Shown piece after piece: positions 35,924 to 45,357 of a stretch of DNA of 64,000 nucleotides (position 1 is its first letter; each line of letters starts with the position of its first letter). Source of the stretch: Thraustochytrium sp. TN22 (taxonomy: Eukaryota > Sar > Bigyra > Thraustochytrida > Thraustochytriidae); contig JABLUY010000150.1 of the NCBI GenBank assembly GCA_013306675.1, forward strand, positions 29,468 through 93,467, written 5' to 3'. The position numbers and the translations under genes are program-made. The notes under the pieces were generated by a model. It saw only the letters and a list, made by a program, of their open reading frames with translations, ran no database searches and was not told where the DNA came from.

Positions 35924-37880
35924 TCACTGCGAGAGCAGCGGGGACCGCGTGAGCGAGCGCATCAGGCTAAAGAGCCCACCGCGGGTTTGCGACGGCGACG
36001 GCGACAGGGACGGCGATGCTGGTGCCAGCGCCAGCTCCGTCTCGTCCTCGTCGTCCTTGTGCTCGTCCTCTTCGCCCTGCATCGAGGTTTGCGACGGCGG
36101 TGGGGTGGGCGCCAGAGCCGTGGAGGTGTCGAGCGCAGCCTTCTTGGTCGGCGACTCGCCCGTTGCGTGCGACATCGCGTTCTCGCCCTCGTTCGTGATG
36201 TCGCGCAGAGCCCGTTTGACACGCGGCGGCGCCTGGTCCGTGAACTGGAAGAGAGCCTTCGACTCCGTCGACGCCGTTGTTTTGGACGTCACGGTAATGG
36301 CCTCAGACGTGGGCTTGGTGGCCGCTACCGCTACCGCCAAAGCCGGAGACGCCGGGACCTCCTCGTCCTCCTTCGTGGGCATGACAGCAGTCGTGCTGGA
36401 GCTCTCGGAGGCCATGACCTTCTTACCGGTGGCGCTCGCAGGTCCGACGACGCGCCGGGTCGCAGAACCAGCTTCGCTTGCGACATTCACGTCCTCCTTT
36501 GGCTCGGCCTTCTCCTCCTGTTCGCCACGGCTATCATCGCCGACACCGTTGCTCTTGCGGTCGCCGCCATTGTCACTGGCATCTTCATTGTCGCCGTCGT
36601 CATTGTCGTCGTCGTCGTCATCGTCGTCGTCATCATCATCTTCACGATCGTCACCATTGTCATCATCGTTGTCGTCGTCATCGTCGTTGCAGTCGTCGTC
36701 GTCGTCATCGTCGTCGTCATCTTCGTCATCGTCGTCGTTCCCCGCATGACTGTCATCCTTCTCCTCAGCAAAACCCCCCATCACGGCGGCGGATGCGTCC
36801 TTGGCAACGGTGTCTGCGTCGGGCCCGCTCTGGAGGTCGCCATCGATGTCGTTAACGTCGCTTTCGTCATCAGCGCTGTCATCCTCGGCTCCGGCGTCCT
36901 CAGCGCCAGCGTCCTGGTTGTTGCGCGCATTGAAATCATGCGCGACGTCCTCCGGACTTGGAGGAACGTGGGCAGGGTGCTCGCCTTGCGTCACGCCGCC
37001 ATGCGCCACGTTGCCATCCTCAAAAGCACCTTGGTCAACGCTCTCCACGGCATGCTCCAGCCGCTTGTTGTCCTTGTTGTCCTCCTCGCAACCGCTGATC
37101 ACGCCCTCCTCGTCCTCCTCGTCCTCCTCGTCCTCCTCGTCCTCCTCGTCCTCCTCGTCCTCCTCGTCCTCCTTTCCATCTTCCTCTGCGGCGCCTTCCT
37201 CCTCGTCTTCGCTCTCCTTGTGGTTCACCTCAAACATCTCATCGTCCTCGTCGAGGTCAGCTCTTCCGTGCCTGGCAGCCTGGGCCGCGTCGTGAGCGAC
37301 GCGCGTCAAGAGTGTCTCCAGGCGCCGGACCGAGGTTTGAATGTCCTGGAGCTGCGCATCCTTGGCGCCACGGGCCAAGGTACGCTGTGCGCCAGCCACC
37401 GTGACCGCATTGATGAAGATGAAAGTCGCCGAGGCGCCGTTCTTGCGCGAAGGGTCGCCAAGATCGATGCGGTCACCATGCGAGAGCGGCACCGAGCCTG
37501 CCTTGGGAAGCATCTCGTAGTTCAAAAACTGCGCGCGGTTTCAACAGAGTCAGTGGGCCTGGTCCAAGCGCAAAATCTCGAAAGGCGGCACAGCAACTTA
37601 CGACGCCGTTCGTGGACGCGAGGTCGCTGAGCTGCCAGCACCGCTCCGCCTCGACGTATCTGAGCTCGGCGTGCTGGCGCGACACGCTGTCCTTCTTGAA
37701 GCTGTCGATCCGCCTGAACATGCACGCGCTCACGCGCGCCTTGAAGGGCCCGCGCCCGATGCGCACGCAGGTTTCGCCCGTCTCCCCCAGCACGATGCGC
37801 GCCGGCTGTGCGCGCGCCGCCCTGTGGAACACTGCCACCAGTTCCGCCCTCTCCGGCGCCGTCGCCGTCGCCGTCGCCAT
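35924..37880 (-). CDS. FHA-domain protein with very long Asp/Glu-rich region (two exons)
   Basis: Exons are 37602-37880 and 35924-37528, giving 627 residues. The FHA phosphothreonine-binding fold is at the N-terminus: IGRGPFKARV (G42-R43), DSVSRQHAELRY (S67, H70), DLASTNG (S89-G92) at the exon end, continued after splicing by FLNYEML and LSHGDRIDLGD. All the core FHA residues (GR, SxxH, N-G-x-x-x-N, GD) are there. Residues about 150-420 are dominated by Asp and Glu, including runs of ten or more Asp, and the C-terminus is Ser/Thr/Pro-rich with basic clusters (KRALRDIT, SPTKKAA). This recalls Ki-67/MDC1-type FHA nuclear proteins in layout only. Likely nuclear phosphoprotein binding; partner unknown. 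Confidence 0.88.
37529..37601 (-). other. intron of the FHA gene (73 nt)
   Basis: On the minus strand it starts GTAAGT and ends GCGCGCAG. Phase 0. Splicing joins ASTNGV to FLNYEM, which rebuilds the FHA core. Confidence 0.92.
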
Positions 37881-37928
37881 GGCGCTCGCTCAAGTTTGCT
37901 CCCGACGATGCGGCCGCTCTCGCCTTCA

Positions 37929-37982
37929 GTTTTGGTTTTGGTTTTGCTTTTGCTTTTGCTTTTGCTTTTGCTTTTGCTTTTG
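37929..37982. repeat. TTTTGC hexanucleotide array
   Basis: About nine TTTTGS units lie 50 bp upstream of the FHA gene's start codon (on the minus strand, GCAAAA repeats). Confidence 0.9.
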
Positions 37983-39150
37983 AATTTGGGTTTGGGGCTT
38001 GACGCCTTTCCAAGGATTTGAAATCACGCTTGATCCCCGCGCGCGCGCCGGGCCTGCGCGGCGGCGGCGACGACGGCGACGGCGCGGGGCTGCAGCGACG
38101 CCTGCAGCGCGCCTGCGACGTCTCGCCGCGCCGCGTCGCGCGTAGCCGCGCGCGTCGCAGCCCCGCCGCGCGGCCGTCGAGGAGCGCGGCGTATTCAAAC
38201 TCAAACTGTCGCGGTTCTCTGGCCACTGGAAACTTTTTCCGCTGCGCCACCCCCTGCATCACTGGCGCCATCCCCTCCCTGAAAGTTTGAAATAAGGCCA
38301 GTGGCATCGTGCGGGGCCGTCACTGGGTGCACATTGAGGGGAGAAGTGCGAGCCTCGCAAGCGTAGCTCGCCACGACAAAGTGGCGCTCCACTGAAGCGT
38401 CGCAGAGGAGGAACGCGCCAGTGGCAAGAAGACACGCCAGCCAGGTTCTGCTAACCTGCGATCAAGCTCGAGCAGGTCTCTCTCTCCGCCGCCGCCGCAC
38501 TCCGCGCCCCTCCTCTCTCTCCTCGCGGCGCCGCCCGCGCCGCCCCTCCTCCCTCCTCCACGCTCGCCGCCAGGTCTCCGCGTCGCAGCGCCGCCGCGCG
38601 CTGGCGCTCGCCCGTCATTACCGCGCTCTTGGCTGGTTGACGATGGCAGGCACCTCGGCCATGCGCCGTCCGGGCCGCCGCGCCGCCTCGCCCCGCCCCG
38701 CCTCGCCCCGCTTCGCCTCGCCCCGCCTCGCCTCGCCTCGCTTTCCCTTCCCGGCGGCCGCGCTCGGGCGCGCGCGCGCGCCCGCCGCCCGCCCGGCGCG
38801 CGCGGTGGCGGGCTCCTTCAAGTTGAAGGTGGCGGGCACAGCGTGCACACCCTGGCTATAGCGTAGCTCAGCCACCACTCCGGAGTCAAACTCCACGAGA
38901 GTTGCAGATGCAGCGGCAAACTCCACGAGAGTTGCACTTGCGCTGCGCTGGCACTGGCAGCGAGCACGCGGACTCGACACGTGCTCGCCCGCCGCTCTCG
39001 GCGCCCGACAGGCAGCGGCAATACGGTACTCCGGCGTCGCTCGCGCGGGGCAGCGGGTCGTCGGCGGCGGCGGTGGGCGCTGGCGGCGGCGGCGGGGGCG
39101 GCTGCGCAGGGCCGGCTGGGCCGGGTCGGCGGCGGACGCGCGCGCGCGGC

Positions 39151-39182
<32 letters not shown>

Positions 39183-39183
39183 C
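39151..39183. repeat. (CAGG)8 tetranucleotide run
   Basis: Eight perfect CAGG units lie 110 bp upstream of the REEP/HVA22-like start codon. Confidence 0.92.
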
Positions 39184-39292
39184 GTCGCTCGGCTTCGGCT
39201 TCGGCTTCGCTCGGTCCCTCTCTCGCGCCGGCGGCGGCCCCACGCTCGAGGCGCGCGCTGGCGACGCGGGCGGCGCGGTCGTCGCGCGCAGG

Positions 39293-40003
39293 ATGAGTCT
39301 GGACGAGTACGAGGAGGACTTTGACGAGGAGCCGGATGAGTACGACCCGGCGTCGGTGAGCAAGCGGCACCATGCCAAGAAGGCGGCGGCGGCGGTGCGT
39401 GAGCCGTTCGAGATGCCGCAGCTGCCGACGAGCGAGGAGGTAATGGAGATGTGGCTGGACTTCACGGACGCGTTCCTGCAGTCGATGCCGTCCAACAAGG
39501 AGATGCGCAAGCAGCGCAAGAAGGCGCGCAAGGCATACGGGCTCTTCCTCCAGGGGCTGGACGAGCAAGAGTGGATCGACCCGATCGAGGACATCACCTT
39601 TGTGCCGCGGCGCATGCTGCTGGGCGTCGCGGTGGGTATCATGACGATGCTTCTCGTGGCCAGCTTCTTCGTGCGCTTCATGGGCATCTTTGTGACGCGG
39701 CTCGTGGGCCTCGTGTACCCGGTCTACGCGTCCATCAAGGCGCTCATCTCCGAGGACAAGAACGACGACACGCAGTGGCTCATGTACTGGGTCGTCTACG
39801 CGTCCTTTGCGCTCTTCGAGCAGGCTGCACTGGAGAAGAGCGAGGCGCCCCTGCCCATTTACTTCCTCATCAAGGTCGGTGTGCTGCTGCTCTGCCAGTT
39901 CGCCAACTTCAGCGAGTTCCTCTACAAGCTCACCGTTGCGCCCTTCTTCAAGGCGTACCGGAGGATCTTTCCCGCGGCTGAGCCTGTCGAGGTGGCAAAA
40001 TGA
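39293..40003 (+). CDS. REEP/HVA22 (TB2/DP1) family ER-shaping protein
   Basis: The product is 236 residues. An acidic, low-complexity N-terminus (MSLDEYEEDFDEEPDEYD) is followed by a helical region. The family core is FVTRLVGLVYPVYASIKALI then DDTQWLMYWVVYASFALFEQA, with two hydrophobic hairpins (about residues 105-125 and 140-225). The Y-P-x-Y-x-S-x-K and W-x-x-Y-W-x-x-Y-x-x-F motifs are diagnostic for the REEP5/6, Yop1 and HVA22 group, which curve ER membrane and traffic cargo. The ATG at 39293 was chosen after the GGCA-repeat leader. An atypically long charged N-terminal extension (about 100 residues) precedes the core. No intron. Confidence 0.92.
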   Translation: MSLDEYEEDFDEEPDEYDPASVSKRHHAKKAAAAVREPFEMPQLPTSEEVMEMWLDFTDAFLQSMPSNKEMRKQRKKARKAYGLFLQGLDEQEWIDPIEDITFVPRRMLLGVAVGIMTMLLVASFFVRFMGIFVTRLVGLVYPVYASIKALISEDKNDDTQWLMYWVVYASFALFEQAALEKSEAPLPIYFLIKVGVLLLCQFANFSEFLYKLTVAPFFKAYRRIFPAAEPVEVAK

Positions 40004-40267
40004 ATGAACGAACGAACGAACAAACGAAGGGGGTTTGAAGGCGCCAAGAACGAGGGCGAGAGCGCATCGCGAGGGAACGCGTAGGCCCCTGGACAAGGAG
40101 AAGTAGCGAAACCGAGCGCTCTCACCTCGCCTCCACGTCCGGCGCCCGCGCGCCCCCACGCCTCTGTTGAGAACTACTGCCCCGCCATCTGTCCTTGTCG
40201 TCACCCATCGAATACTCACACACGTACACACAAACACATTATTTCGCTGCTGTTGTTCCTCACCTGC

Positions 40268-43200
40268 TCACTCGAGCGTGCCGCCCTGCCAGTGCGCCGC
40301 CGCCTCGTCTTGGGCGTCGGCCGTGTGAAAGCGGTCCCAGGCCTGCGCCGCCATCGCCTGCGCCGACATGAGCTGGCCTTCCAGGACAAACTGGGCGAGC
40401 CACTGCATGAGCTCGACGTGCGCCGCGTCGCTCTGCAGTTGGTCTTCCGTCTGCGCCTCCAAGGCGGCGAGTTGTTGCACGGTCCCCAGCAGCTGCGGGT
40501 CCATCCCCACGTTGGCGCCCAGCACATCCAAGACGCGTTGTGCCGTGGTGTAGGAGAAGGGGTCGGCGTTGCGCTTGGCGATCTCTGCCTCCTCATCCAG
40601 GTCCTCGGGCCGGATATCGGTGAGCAGGCCAGCATCCTTGTACTCTTGCGCCACCTCTTCCCATGAGTATGCCGTCTCGCCCGTCTCGGCATTCCACAGG
40701 TACGTCTCGCCTGTGTTCACGTCCATGAGCTCCTGCCACGGGGACCATGCAGAGACTTCGCTCAGCGCTATGGACTCGGTCACATCGCGCTGCGCGGCCT
40801 CCTCGTCCTCCTGCGCCGCAACGGAGGCCTTCGCCTCGGTCTCTGTGAGCGCCACGGCCGACGCCGGATGGTAGTAGTTGACCGCGCCGGCCTCATCGTA
40901 GTATGCGACCCAGCCACCGTCGTTGCTGTACGGCGCAGCCTGCTCAGCCTGGTTGCCCTCGGTGTAGACCTGCTCGGCCTGGTTGTCCTCGGCGTAGTCA
41001 AGCCCCGCTTGGGCATCTTTAGGCGGCCCCTGCTCGGCAAGGTCCTGCTGGGCCTGGAGCTCCTCGCCTGCAAGCTCGACGGCCAGTTCCTTGGGCGGAA
41101 GCGACCAGGCGGTCTCCTGGGTACGCAGATTGAAGTAGTATGTGTAGCCTGTCTCGGGATCGAGGAGCTCCTGCCATTCCGTGCCGAGATCCTTGTTGGA
41201 GCGGATGGAGCGCGAAGTGAGCTCCTCGTGAGTCTCCTGGAGCCACTGGGCGTCGAAGCCGGGCGGCTTGTCCCAGCGGGTCTCGCCCGTCTGCTCGTGC
41301 CAATAGTAGAGGTTGCCGTGCTCGTCGCGCAGCTCGGTCCACGCAAGTGCCGCGGCCGTGCGCACCTTGGAAGAGCGCGCCGTAAGCGCTTGGGCGTCCT
41401 GGTGGCGCAGCCAGGCTTCGTCGAAGCCCTGGGGCTTCTCCCACTGCGCCTCCTGCGTCGTGGCGTTGTAATAGTACACGCGGCCCTCGTCGTCCTGGTA
41501 CTCGGACCAGACGGCCTCGCGCCCGGTCTCGCGCAGGCACTTGGAGCGGGCCGTGTCGACGGTCTGCAGCGCGCTTGGGTCGAGCGCGCGCTGACGCTCG
41601 GCGGCCACAAAGTCGGGCGGCGGCTCCCAGCGGTACTCGTTGGTCTGTGCATGGTACCAGAACGGGTAGCCGGTGGCCTCGTCGTAGAACTGCTGCCACG
41701 TGACGGCGGACTTGGCCTGCTGGATAACCTCGTGCAGCTTGCGCAGCATGTCGCGCTCGTGGCGCGCAGCATCGTCTCGCAGCACGCGAAAGGCCCACGG
41801 CGCTTGCGCGGAGGACTCCTGCGTGTACACATTAAAGTAGTACGGAGCGCCCGTGGTCTCGTCGAAGGCCTCCTGCCAGTGCGCGCCGCCTAGCACGTGG
41901 GCCACGCGCGCGCGGTAGGCGCGGTAGGCGGCCTGGATGCACTCTGCAGACTCGTCGCGCAGCTTGAGCTTGGCGCGGATGCGCGCAGGCCGCGTGCGGC
42001 GCACCTCAAATTCGAGGCCAGCCTCGCGCGGCTGCAGCTCCCGGACTGCATCCCGGTGCTGCTTCTCCATGCTGCGCACCTCGATGCGCATCGGATCGAT
42101 CTCCTTGAACTGCGTCGCCTGGATGCGCGCGCGGAGCACCTCGATCTGGCCACGCAGCGCCTGTGCCAGGTACGAGGTGCGGTAGCGCTGCAGTGTGCCA
42201 GTAACGTTGGCGGAGTCGTACCACTTTGCGCGGTGCTTGGACACTTCGTCGAGCTCGAGCTCGAGATCTTCGACCTGGGTCTTCATCTTGGTCTGACGGT
42301 TCACCACGGCGTCCAGGCGGTCGCGCGCGGCCTCGAAGGCCTCGCGGAAGTGCCGTTCGCGGTTGCGCAGCGGCGCCAAGATCTCCTCGTGCTTGCGCAA
42401 TTCCTCTAGCACCTCGCGCTCCTCGCGGCCCTTGTGGCCGCGAAAGACGCGCTGGATGAGGACGGCCGCCTGCTCGCGGCGCGCCTGCTCAGCCTGGACG
42501 ATCTTGAGGAACTCAAAGAGCTGCACAGCCTGGAAGCGGCGCCAAAACGTCTGCACAGTGCGTGCCGCCGTGCGTTCACGCTCAAGGAGCGTGGACAGGC
42601 TCTTCATGAGCGCCGCGATGTGGCGGCCGCGGTAGCCGCGCCAAGCACGCTGCACGACGACCACGGCCTGCTGCCGCTCCTTCCACGCGCGCGTCTTGAG
42701 CGCAGCCTCGTACACGCGGCGTCCCAGCATGCCGCGGAAGACGCGCTGCATGGCCAGCGCGGACCGCTGCTCCAGCTCGCGCCGCAGCTTGGCGGCGCGC
42801 AGCACGAGCAGTTCCTGGTACGCGACGCGACGCCTCCAGGCGGCCTGGAGCCGCATGGCAGCCATCTTCTCCTTGAAGGCGCGCTCCGCCGCGGCGCGCT
42901 TCGCCTCGAGCAGCACGAGGTACGCAAGGTAGCCCTTGCGGCCTCGGAAGGTGCGTTGGATGCGAACCGCCATTTGCTCCTCGCGGTTGCGGGCCTCCAC
43001 GGCGCGCATCGCCTGGAGCGCCAGGTCACGGCGGATGCGCGCCACGCGGCGGCGACCTTTCCACCCGCGGAAGACGGCCTGGATGCGCAGCGCCGCCACG
43101 CTCTGGTTGGCCCGCAGCGCAAGAATGCGGCGGCGGGCCGCGGCGCGTCGGCGGCCTTGCACGCCGCGGTAATGCCGCTGCAGGAGTCGCGCGGACCGCT

Positions 43201-44956
43201 CCTGGTCGCGGCGCTCCTTCTCGAGCCGCAGCCTCTTGCGAGCCTGGTAGCCGCGCACGATGGCCTGCGTCTTGGCCACCACGAAGCGCCGCATCGCCCA
43301 GTACCGGATGCGTCGCACGCCGCCGCGCGCGCGCACGCCCCTCACCAATTTTTGGATCACCACGGCGGCGGCGTGGTGCACGCGCATGAGCTCGGTCTGC
43401 CGGATCATCTCCATGGCATTTGGTCGCGGCACGAGCGCCAGCCGGTCCGGCGCCGGCTGCACAAAGGGCAGCTCCGCACACAGCTCGCGCAGCATGCGCC
43501 TCGTGATCTGCACGCAGCCGGCCAGCTCCACATTCACGAGCCGGAGGCACCCGTGGCAGAGGTCGCGCACGCCGCGCCGGGAGACGTTCGGGAGACCGGA
43601 GAGGTCGAGCCGCTGCAGCTTCACCATGGTGTTGCCCATGAGCGTGAGGCATTCGTCGTCCACCTGGCTGCAGCCCGCCAGGTTCAGCACCTCGAGGCGG
43701 TCGCCCATCTCGCAAAGCCCGCGAACACCCTCGGTGCGCAGCTTGACGACGCCGCGCAGGCTGAGGCTCGTGAGCCGCATGAAGCCCTCCGCGATGATCC
43801 ACACGTCGCTGTTGCCCAGCATGCCGCACTCGCCCAGCCCGAGCGACTCGAGCACCGGGCAGCCGCGCGCCAGAGCGCGCAGCGCGGCGCCCGTCAGCTG
43901 CGCGCATCCAGACGCACGTAGCACCTTCAATTCAGGGCACCCATGCGCCAGTGCGCGCACGCCCGCGTCGCGCACGTGCTCGCACCCGGACAAGTCGATC
44001 TCGCGCAGTTTGCTGGCGCTCTGGCCCAGCTCCACGAGTGCCTTGTCCCCAAACTCGCAGAGCCGCGCGCAACCCTTGAGCTTGAGCGTGCGCAGCGATC
44101 GGCAGCATCGTGCGAGTTCGCTCAGGCTCCCGTCGGTCACCTGCGTGCAGCCCTCCAGCGAGACGTGGCGCAGCGCCGCGCACCCGGCCGCCACCACGCG
44201 CAGACTCAGGTCGTTTACGTGGTGGCACTGGTTCAGTACGATGCGCCGCAGCTCGCGACAACGAAGCGCCAGCGACCGCAGACCGACGTGCGTGATCCGA
44301 TGACAGCGCTCCAAATTAATTTCCCGCAGACCAACGCAGGTCCGCGCCAGCGCCCACAAGCCTACGTCCGTGATCTCGTTGCAATCCGCCGCGTAGATGC
44401 CCTCCACGTGCGGATGCAAGTCCGCTACCTCCTGAAGCGTGGCGTCCGTCACCGGCAGCCCGCTCTCCTGCGCGTGCCGGCTCAGGTCCAGGTGCTTCCG
44501 GAAGTTGCCTGCGTCGTCCTTGAGGAAATTCGCCATGAAACTTTGCAGCGCGCGGGGGTTCTCCTCGCCCACGATCATTGCCTGCTTCTCGAACGGCGTC
44601 AGCGCGCTTGACTGCTGCTGGTGCTGGTGCTGCCGCCCCGGCAGCGGCTCCAGCAGCTGGTGCCGCGGCGACGCCATCATGGACTTGCGGCCCCGCTTGC
44701 GCGAGGCCGTTTCGTCCTTCGCCTTTGCGCTCACCCACCGCCCGTGCACGCTCTTGATCTGTATCATCGCGCTCTGCCCGTGGCCCCGCTCCTTGCGCTC
44801 CTCCGTCTGCTCGTCCTCGCCGCGCTCTTTGCGCTCCTCCGCGTGCTCGTCCTCCTCCAGCGCGCCGACATGGTGCGCTTCCGGCGGCGCCAGGCCCGGC
44901 CGGACGCCGCTCAGGCCGCGCGCGGCCGCGTCCTCCGCGGGCCCGCCGCCCTCCAT
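40268..44956 (-). CDS. giant LRR - IQ - coiled-coil - WW repeat protein
   Basis: The product is 1562 residues in one exon. Order: disordered charged N-terminus (1-150); about twelve cysteine-type leucine-rich repeats (about 185-500; LREINLERCHRITHVGLRSL and similar, as in FBXL/AMN1); nine or so IQ motifs (about 525-840; VVIQKLVRGVRARGG, LRIQAVFRGWKGRRR, VLIQRVFRGHKGREE); a coiled coil (about 865-910); then seven WW-like domains (about 1025-1420), such as WSEYQDDEGRVYYYNATTQE and WTELRDEHGNLYYWHEQTGE. IQ motifs bind calmodulin-type proteins and WW domains bind Pro-rich ligands, so this is a scaffold. No F-box was seen. The ATG at 44956 (MEGGGPAEDAAARG) is the first in frame. No catalytic domain. 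Confidence 0.9.
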   Translation of the reverse strand: MEGGGPAEDAAARGLSGVRPGLAPPEAHHVGALEEDEHAEERKERGEDEQTEERKERGHGQSAMIQIKSVHGRWVSAKAKDETASRKRGRKSMMASPRHQLLEPLPGRQHQHQQQSSALTPFEKQAMIVGEENPRALQSFMANFLKDDAGNFRKHLDLSRHAQESGLPVTDATLQEVADLHPHVEGIYAADCNEITDVGLWALARTCVGLREINLERCHRITHVGLRSLALRCRELRRIVLNQCHHVNDLSLRVVAAGCAALRHVSLEGCTQVTDGSLSELARCCRSLRTLKLKGCARLCEFGDKALVELGQSASKLREIDLSGCEHVRDAGVRALAHGCPELKVLRASGCAQLTGAALRALARGCPVLESLGLGECGMLGNSDVWIIAEGFMRLTSLSLRGVVKLRTEGVRGLCEMGDRLEVLNLAGCSQVDDECLTLMGNTMVKLQRLDLSGLPNVSRRGVRDLCHGCLRLVNVELAGCVQITRRMLRELCAELPFVQPAPDRLALVPRPNAMEMIRQTELMRVHHAAAVVIQKLVRGVRARGGVRRIRYWAMRRFVVAKTQAIVRGYQARKRLRLEKERRDQERSARLLQRHYRGVQGRRRAAARRRILALRANQSVAALRIQAVFRGWKGRRRVARIRRDLALQAMRAVEARNREEQMAVRIQRTFRGRKGYLAYLVLLEAKRAAAERAFKEKMAAMRLQAAWRRRVAYQELLVLRAAKLRRELEQRSALAMQRVFRGMLGRRVYEAALKTRAWKERQQAVVVVQRAWRGYRGRHIAALMKSLSTLLERERTAARTVQTFWRRFQAVQLFEFLKIVQAEQARREQAAVLIQRVFRGHKGREEREVLEELRKHEEILAPLRNRERHFREAFEAARDRLDAVVNRQTKMKTQVEDLELELDEVSKHRAKWYDSANVTGTLQRYRTSYLAQALRGQIEVLRARIQATQFKEIDPMRIEVRSMEKQHRDAVRELQPREAGLEFEVRRTRPARIRAKLKLRDESAECIQAAYRAYRARVAHVLGGAHWQEAFDETTGAPYYFNVYTQESSAQAPWAFRVLRDDAARHERDMLRKLHEVIQQAKSAVTWQQFYDEATGYPFWYHAQTNEYRWEPPPDFVAAERQRALDPSALQTVDTARSKCLRETGREAVWSEYQDDEGRVYYYNATTQEAQWEKPQGFDEAWLRHQDAQALTARSSKVRTAAALAWTELRDEHGNLYYWHEQTGETRWDKPPGFDAQWLQETHEELTSRSIRSNKDLGTEWQELLDPETGYTYYFNLRTQETAWSLPPKELAVELAGEELQAQQDLAEQGPPKDAQAGLDYAEDNQAEQVYTEGNQAEQAAPYSNDGGWVAYYDEAGAVNYYHPASAVALTETEAKASVAAQEDEEAAQRDVTESIALSEVSAWSPWQELMDVNTGETYLWNAETGETAYSWEEVAQEYKDAGLLTDIRPEDLDEEAEIAKRNADPFSYTTAQRVLDVLGANVGMDPQLLGTVQQLAALEAQTEDQLQSDAAHVELMQWLAQFVLEGQLMSAQAMAAQAWDRFHTADAQDEAAAHWQGGTLE

Positions 44957-45357
44957 CGCCGAGCCCGTCTGCACGCGCGCGCGCCACCGCGCGCGAGCGC
45001 GAGCACGAGCGTGTACGCGCCGCGCCGGTCAGGCCTCGTATCCGGTGAGCGACGTTCAAGTTCAAGCGCCGCCGACTCGCCGAGCAGGAGAAAAAAAGAA
45101 GAGAAAAGAAGAGAAAATGCAGCATCGCTCACTGTCGCTGCAGCGAACAAGAGAGAGGAAACTGCAGCAAACGCGAGACGCACACAGTCCGTCAGGCTCT
45201 CTGCCAGGCTCGCGGTCGGGCTCCCTTGGCACAGCACGGCGTGAGAGCGCAAGTACTAGCTAGCTAGGCCTAGAGCCTGAGTCTGACAGTGAGGCGTCGG
45301 CCGTCCTGTGAACATGTGAGATGAACATGGTGAGAGGGGAGACTACGCAGCGTCCGG
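44957..45357. other. Intergenic region with TAGC/AGGCCT cluster
   Basis: This is the 5' flank of the LRR-IQ-WW gene, then a TAGCTAGCTAGGCCTAG cluster at 45253-45273. No gene seen. Confidence 0.45.

Larger units (their letters stand above)
37881..39292. other. 1.4-kb divergent intergenic region
   Basis: This lies between the divergent FHA (-) and REEP/HVA22 (+) genes. It contains a TTTTGC hexamer array (37929-37982), CGCCTCGCCC repeats (38685-38745), a 20-bp direct repeat CAAACTCCACGAGAGTTGCA at 38887 and 38917, and a CAGG tetramer run (39151-39183). No gene was recognised. Confidence 0.5.

Noticed and set aside
35366-37630. Plus-strand open frame of about 750 codons over the FHA gene
   Set aside because: It is the antisense of the Asp/Glu codons (Val/Leu/Ile runs) and would span two well-supported minus-strand genes.
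42434-43921. Plus-strand open frame antisense to the LRR-IQ-WW gene
   Set aside because: His/Leu/Arg/Ala mirror of the minus-strand LRR and IQ coding; no independent homology.
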